Below are positions 58,364-64,000 of a stretch of DNA of 64,000 nucleotides, piece after piece. The DNA comes from Ilex aquifolium (Eukaryota; Streptophyta; Magnoliopsida; Aquifoliales; Aquifoliaceae), in contig OX637399.1 in the NCBI GenBank assembly GCA_951799425.1, positions 31,742,701 through 31,806,700 on the forward strand. The letters are read 5' to 3'. The notes below the pieces were generated by a model. The model saw nothing but the letters and a program-made list of their open reading frames with translations. It had not been told where the DNA came from and did not search any database. Position numbers and translations under genes: made by a program. The first letter of the stretch is position 1; every line of letters starts with the position of its first letter.

Positions 58364-59094
58364 TGTGTAAGGCCCAGTGGGGGCTTTATGAATGCTTGGG
58401 TTAAAAGGGAAGTAAATGTTGATGTTGGATCAAAGAACAATATATAAATGATTCACCTCAACTGAAAGACTAAGACTACGTCCACTGTAACGAAAGCTCT
58501 TGCTCATTTGGGAGGGGGGAATTGTATTATTTGAAGAAGGTAGTGATTACAGTGAGTCTCTTGGCTGAGAGCTTTTTTTACACAATATATCTCAAGTAAA
58601 GCTATGGAACCCCCTTTTACAATGGCTTCATCTTCTATTTATGCACATCCATATAGGGTTTTTATGATTTTTCATTTTCTTGATTGATTTTGTGGTTCCC
58701 TCTTCATTTGTCCTATTGCGGGGTCTGCCACCTTGATGTATTTCGTACCCACGATCTGCAGAAACGGAATGTATCACAATATTCCCTTTATCAGGGAATA
58801 TTTTTTCGTTAGAGTCCTCAGAGGTTGTCCGTTGTCCCCTGGACATGTGGCACGAGCGGAGCTGCTTGTGGCACATCCTATACCGAGCTCCTTATTCTTG
58901 AGCAAACACATGTCGCCGTGCTTGATATGACTGGGCTGATGTATCCCGAGCTAGTTGATCTTGGACTTTTACGTTCCTGGGCTGTGGCCCAATCTCATGG
59001 TAAAGGGGGGGTGGGTGGGGGGGGGGGAGGCCCGTTGGATGCATTGGATTCCAAATGGGCGGCCCAAGCTTAAGCCCATAATTATCAATCCTCA
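58364..59094 (-). mobile_element. Divergent LTR, same family as the solo LTR at 8421 (minus strand)
   Basis: On the minus strand it shares landmarks with 8421-9184 in order: GTCCAGGGGACAAC, TATAAATAGAAG (TATA, about 58636), TCACTGTAATC, TTACAGTGGACGTAG, and a pyrimidine-rich leader. Plus-strand limits are set by TGTGTAAGGCCC on the left and CAATCCTCA on the right, but no target duplication confirms them. It contains a G-rich run at 59005-59028. No pol sequence adjoins it. Confidence 0.6.
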
Positions 59095-59794
59095 AATAAA
59101 GTATAAATAGCATTATTGCAAAAATTTTCAAATCTCTTTCACAACAATTTAGGGCTTTAAAGTTCGAACCTAATTTATTTATCTCACCCAATGTTTATAT
59201 TATATGTATGATCATTTTGCAGTCTTATTATTAAAATCAATTGTCTATCATATAATATGTATGAATAATAACTTTATACATTAAATTTGAGGCCATTTTA
59301 TAATTACTTTGTTTACAATGCACAATATAACTATAAATTGAGTGAATAAAAGTAGTGTACTATCTAAAATCAATTAACCATAATTGTCTTACAAAAATTT
59401 TTCTTATTTAAAAATAGCTATGTAATGTCTTATTTATTTTAGTACCACTCAAATTGTATATATTTATATTTTTAATATTCATTCAGAAAAAAAATTATTT
59501 GATTATGTTTCTCTTTATCTTAAATTTTCAATTATATTTCTCTTTATCTTAAATAAATAGCATGCATCATTACATTTGACTTCGGTTAACTCAATTTTTA
59601 TTTACAAAATTTGAATTTGAAATTTTAATACGTATGTTGTATCTCAAAAGGTAAAACAAATGATTTTTAAATAAACATATTTTACTATTTCGATAACTAC
59701 TATTATTACCGAATAAATATTAATAGGACATCATATAAACATTTTCGTCTAGGTTACTGTATGACAGTTTAAAAATTTTCAAAATAGATAGCTA
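59095..59794. other. AT-rich intergenic sequence
   Basis: No gene, RNA or transposon structure was recognised. Confidence 0.5.
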
Positions 59795-60700
59795 TTTTTT
59801 TTTTTGAATCGAAACGATAGAAATTTTATTAAGGAGTAATACTATTTGGACCTAAAAATCTGACATAATTTGTTGACATAATGATGTGGTTTCATAAGAA
59901 CCATTGAATTAACACCAAGTTCTAATGTTTGATGGGGTCTATAGTGAATTCAAATGTCAGCAAATTATGTTAGTAAATTAGGTCACAATAACATTACTCT
60001 TTATTAAGAAGCTAAATCTGAGAGATAATATCAGAAAACTTGGTGTTATCTCTTCCCAAACATCAATATTTTCACCTAATCTGGTCTTTTGAGCTAGTTG
60101 GTGAGCCACACAATTTCCTGATCGTCTAACAGTGGACAAAGAATAAAAAATAAATAGGCGAAGAAACCGCTATACATCTGCAATAATAGCGCCAATATGA
60201 GAAAAATCTTCAGAATTATCGCCAATCCTCTTCATAATTGCAGAAGAATCCACTTCCAACACAATCTCATCACACCCAACTTGTCTAGCAAAAAGCACAG
60301 CTTCCCTTGCAACCATAGTCTTTGCAGTTTGCGCTTCTCCCAAACCAATCAATTTCTTATACGTTCCAGCGATGAACGACCTAGCTTTATCGTGAATAAC
60401 CACCCTTACCCCAATAGCACCCTCTATGTTAAACACTATTCCATCGAAGTTAACCTTGAAGGATCCAGATCTAAGAGGGACCCACCGTTCTGGTACACTT
60501 TCCTGGTGCTCCCACCGTTCTGGTACACTTTCCTGGCCCCCAATAGCACCCTGACCAAAATTCAAAGCTTGCTCATACTACGAAATAAACTCCATTGCCA
60601 TATGACAAAACGCTACTGTGTCATTTTGCCTCTGCTGAAATAGAACCTCATTCCTGTTACGCAAAATATACCAACGCAACACCAAGACTGTTGAACTTGT
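59795..60700 (-). pseudogene. LINE 3' fragment (ORF2 RNase H domain), interrupted by a MITE
   Basis: Minus strand: 5'-truncated LINE. About 60690-60570 encodes a zinc-finger/RT tail (WYILRNRNEVLFQQRQND). Then an RVT_3 RNase H domain: KVNFDG (first Asp), AREAVLFARQ (Glu), VLEVDSSAI (second Asp), with a stop TAG just after GAIIADV (about 60170), continuing in the same frame as VRRSGNCVAHQLAQKT and WEEITPSFLILSL. A poly(A) tail (T-run 59795-59805) ends the element. A 31-bp tandem duplication encoding ESVPERW twice lies at about 60481-60536. The MITE at 59834-59999 sits in its 3' end. Confidence 0.8.
59834..59999. mobile_element. Mutator-like MITE (166 bp) with perfect 9-bp duplication, inside the LINE
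   Basis: The ends are GAGTAATACTATTTGGACCT and, as reverse complement, GAGTAATGTTATTGTGACCT. It is flanked by TTTATTAAG at 59825-59833 and 60000-60008, identical. It interrupts the LINE 3' end, so it is younger than the LINE copy. Confidence 0.92.
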
Positions 60701-62280
60701 TAAGTAAAATATTTAAGAGTTAATTACAATATGTCTCTTTCATGTTTAAGTATGTTGTAATCAACTTCTTATAGTTTTAATTTAAACAGTTTGTCTCCCT
60801 CAAATATGAACATTATCTCAATCGCCCCATTGCCGTTAACCCTATCGTGAAAAATTAACAGAAGTTGAACACATGAATCTCATGTGAATCAAACCATGCT
60901 ATATGAATAAAAGGGGCACAGATCTGAATCTGAATTGTTAAATGAAAGCGATCGTTACATGTGAGGTTTTGAATTTTTCATAAAATCAGCCTTGAATATG
61001 GCCGCGTGCCACGTGGGAGCCTTATCAGCTGACAAATCATTGACCTTGGTAGTTACGAAGTTTTTTTTTATATTATATCAAAATTTATTATTTTTTTACG
61101 TCAAATTGCACTCTTTAAAATTAAAAATACAATTGATTAGGATAGTTCATGATTGATCGTGAAATATTCAAGTGTAACTTCATCTTTAAAAGTTGTAACT
61201 TAATCGTTAAAAATCGTAACTTATTCTTTCAAATTTATGACTTAAATTATTAATTATAATATTTGAGAATCAATCATGTCTTTTGTAGTTATAACTGAAG
61301 CCACAATAAACCGTAACTTGGCCTTAAAAAGTTATTGTTTTTGGTACAGACTTTGGTAATGTAGTCTTCATATTCTAATAATGTTTAAGGCACACGACAG
61401 ATTGAATTCGGGTTGAATTTTAATTGATTCAAATTAAAGATTTTACTCTGAATATTCAACTAATTTTATTTTTACAGTTTACCCTTTAGTTATTTTAAAA
61501 AATAAACCCAATCTTGTTCCATTTAAATAGCTAATTAAGCTGAATTTTAATAAATTATTATTTTCAAGCTCAACTCAACTTGAATTGAATCACAAACAAA
61601 TTTGATATCAATATATTTTTTTGGTCACACTATGGGTTGGGGGGGGGGGGGGGGGGGGGACTTCATGGTTGCGGAAACCAATAGGTTTTACATCTCTGAC
61701 AGACTCAAAGGTCTAAATTTGATATTAATGTACACGAATATCCAAAAAATATAGTATAACAGATTCAAATTATAAGTTAAAATTATAGTCAACATTGTAG
61801 TTACAAAGTGAGTGCCTTCTTGGGGGGGGGGGGGGGGGGGGAACTAAATTTTTGTTTTAGAGTCTGGTTTAAGCTGCCAAGTTGACAAAATAAAAAATAA
61901 GTCTTGATTAAATTATTCCCAGTTAAAAAAGAATGAAGAAATAAAATAAAAGGTCTTTTTGTACGTCGCGCCTTGAAAAATTTTAAAATTTTCATTTTAT
62001 ACCTTTAAAGATTAAATTTTTTACATTGGACTTTCAATATATCAAAAGTGTTGCAATATGACATTTCTGTTAACTTTCATTATTTTTTTCGTCAAAAGCT
62101 AACCTATTGAGACTGATGAAAAACTAATGAAAAGCTAAAAGAATGATCACATTGTAATATTTTTGATACATTGAATGTATAATGTGAGAAATTAATTTTT
62201 GAGAGTACAAAATAAAAATCTTAAAATCTTTCAAGGTATAAAGTGTGATTCACCCTAAAATAAAACAATATAGTTTCGTC
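60701..62280. other. AT-rich intergenic sequence with two poly(G) runs
   Basis: Runs of 21 G (61639-61659) and 20 G (61822-61841) stand out in otherwise AT-rich DNA. No gene is seen; the antisense 64-codon frame at 61801 derives from the G-run. Confidence 0.6.
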
Positions 62281-62282
62281 TC

Positions 62283-62310
62283 ATATAAACATCACTGCAT
62301 AGTCAACATT
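62283..62310 (+). promoter_or_regulatory. Putative TATA box and W-box core of the CYP93 gene
   Basis: CATATAAAC (62282-62290) is a TATA-like element about 40 bp before the start codon. AGTCAAC at about 62301 contains, on the other strand, the TTGAC core bound by WRKY factors. Both are weak, motif-only calls. Confidence 0.35.
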
Positions 62311-62329
62311 GTAGTTTGAGGTTTCAGCC

Positions 62330-64000
62330 ATGGCCAACTACACCATTCTCTTCATCATTTTGCTTATCTCCACCATTCTTCTCCGAGTCCTCTTCAAGAG
62401 TCGAAAGCCTCCCCTTCCACCGAGCCCGACAGCCCTTCCGATCATCGGTCACCTCCACCTTCTTGCTCCGATACCTCACCTAGCTCTTCACAAGCTCTCA
62501 AAACGTTATGGACCCCTAATTCACATCTTCCTTGGCTCTGTCCCTTGTGTTGTGGCTTCCTCACCTGAAATGGCCAAAGAGGTCCTCAAAACCAATGAAT
62601 CTTCGTTTTTGAACCGACCTTCAGTTTCTGCTATTGACTACATAAATTATGGCTTACAAGATTTTGCTTTTGGCCCTTGTGGACCTTACTGGAAGTTCAT
62701 GAAGAAACTATGCATATTGGAACTTCTTGGTGGCCGAACACTTGATCTTCTCCATCCTGTTAGACGCGAAGAGATTCAACGTTTTATCGCATTATTATTG
62801 AAAAAAGCCACAGCTGGTGAGTCAATTGATGTTGGAGGAGAGCTTATAAAGGTGGCAAACAATGTGATATCAAGAATGTTAATGAGCAAGAGATGTTCTG
62901 AGAATGAGGATGATGCTAGTCAGATTAGGAAGTTAATGCAAGAGATAAAGGAACTCCCGGGAAAGTTTAATTTGTTTGAATACATATGGTTTTGTAAGAG
63001 TTTGAGTTTGCAAGGATTCAGAAAACGGCTCAGGAATGTTCGAGACAATTACCATGACATGATGGAGAGGATCATAAAGGAACATCAAGAGGCAAGGAGG
63101 AAGAGGAAAGAAAGTGGTGGTGCAAGTGATGTGGTTAAAGATTTGCTTCATATTTTACTTGACATTTCAGAAGATCAGAGCTCAGAGATGAGACTCACCA
63201 AAGAGGACATCAAGGCCTTCATCCTGGTAATCTATCATCTTTGAAAATTTATACTTCATTGACGTAATTTATAAGCCAAAAAAAAAGGATATGTCACTGA
63301 ACAAGGCTGATTTGTGAGTCGAGCTCGTGAACACCATGTCACAATGAAATAACGTTATCCTTATATTCATTAAATTTTTTGAGAACACAATCAGGCTAAT
63401 AGATGATCATTGCTTTTGAAAATAGTAGAATTCATCTCAATTGTCATTAGTGGTATTAGTTGATCAGTGATTGAAGTACCTGAGCCAAGCAGTTTTCCAA
63501 TTTCAAAGAAGAAAAATTGAAGATCATGGTGAAATATTAGGCCTTATTTATTCTCTTGTTATAAGAAATGCATATTAGATGTGTTTTGATGTAACCATGA
63601 GTTAGTTTTGCAGGCCACAGTGATGAAATTTAGAATTTGAGACCAATTTTACATTTATTCCAACGCTTAGTCGAGCATTATTTATGTTGTTCAAACAATT
63701 AACATTTTATTATGTAGACTGAGACAATTGGTGCAATTTCTTGAAACAAGTTTGGAGAAAATTATGATCCAATTTAAAGGAGACTCTGATTCTTTCGACA
63801 TACAGGATGTATTTGCTACTGGTACGGACACATCTGCCATTACAATTGAGTGGGCACTGGCAGAGTTGATCAACCATCCATGTATAATGGAGAAAGCACA
63901 ACAAGAGATTGATTATGTGGTTGGAAATAAGAGACTAGTAGAGGAATCAGATATTCCAAATCTTCCCTACCTTCAGGCCATTGTCAAGGAAACATTAAGG
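62330..64000 (+). CDS. Cytochrome P450, CYP93 family (CYP93A-like), 3' end outside window
   Basis: ER-anchored haem monooxygenase; CYP93 members hydroxylate flavonoids/isoflavonoids or form flavones. Exon 1 is 62330-63226 (299 codons), intron 63227-63805 (GT-AG, phase 0), exon 2 from 63806 beyond 64000. N-terminal anchor ([18 protein letters not shown]), proline hinge [21 protein letters not shown]-helix WKFMKKLC, I-helix ATGTDTS with [11 protein letters not shown], and K-helix ETLR at the window edge; the haem-binding Cys loop lies outside. The single intron just before the I-helix is typical of A-type P450s. Phrases such as ELLGG, DVGGEL, RCSENE and GKFN fit CYP93A better than the flavone synthase II CYP93B pattern, but the substrate is not decided. 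The partial protein has 364 residues and no lesions. Confidence 0.92.

Noticed and set aside
59825..60008. Treating the LINE frame break at about 60000 as a frameshift mutation
   Set aside because: A MITE with an exact 9-bp duplication sits there; removing it joins the LINE sequence cleanly.

Overview
This window is nuclear DNA from a flowering plant, almost certainly a dicot. It is AT-rich, its genes have GT-AG introns, it carries GA/CT and AT microsatellites, and it holds plant families of Ty1/copia and Ty3/gypsy retrotransposons, Helitrons, Mutator-like MITEs and tRNA-derived SINEs. The species cannot be read from the sequence.

Three host genes are supported. (1) 23778-30941 (+) is an 11-exon bZIP transcription factor of the TGA9/TGA10 type. 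The exons splice into an uninterrupted frame of 486 codons plus stop. (2) 54737-55738 (-) is an intronless, intact polygalacturonase-inhibiting protein (PGIP), 333 residues with ten LRRs. (3) 62330-64000 (+) is a cytochrome P450 of the CYP93 family, closest by eye to CYP93A. Exon 1 is complete and exon 2 runs off the window inside the K-helix ETLR motif. The three genes have no visible operational link, although PGIPs and CYP93 enzymes are both often defence-related.

The rest is mobile DNA, much of it nested and with readable boundaries. 1-13.6 kb: a Mutator-type MITE with a perfect 9-bp duplication (447-776), an LTR fragment, two minisatellites, a Helitron with a CCA-rich core (4071-4867), a second MITE (5427-5619), and a solo LTR with TG..CA ends and a 5-bp duplication (8421-9184). 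A MITE nested in another inverted-repeat element lies at 11190-12062. 13.7-20.9 kb: a 7.2-kb Helitron holding gene-like fragments and a young copia element (14895-19434) that is two lesions away from an open polyprotein. 31-38 kb: SINEs, microsatellites and a 2.4-kb TTA-flanked inverted-repeat element.

38.7-54.1 kb is a three-level nest. A copia element (38710-54125) is interrupted in its reverse transcriptase by a gypsy element (43303-51408). The gypsy 5' LTR is in turn interrupted by a Helitron (43948-44485). The gypsy 3' LTR preserves the exact empty site of that Helitron, so the insertion can be proven inside the window. The outer copia lacks a tRNA primer site and instead has, directly after its LTR, 15 nt complementary to its own LTR transcript, which suggests self-priming.

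54.1-62.3 kb has two LINE RNase-H fragments, further MITEs, a divergent LTR and two ~20-nt poly(G) runs, around the PGIP and P450 genes. I found no evidence of a new enzymatic or defence system. The most unusual content is in the architecture of the transposons.
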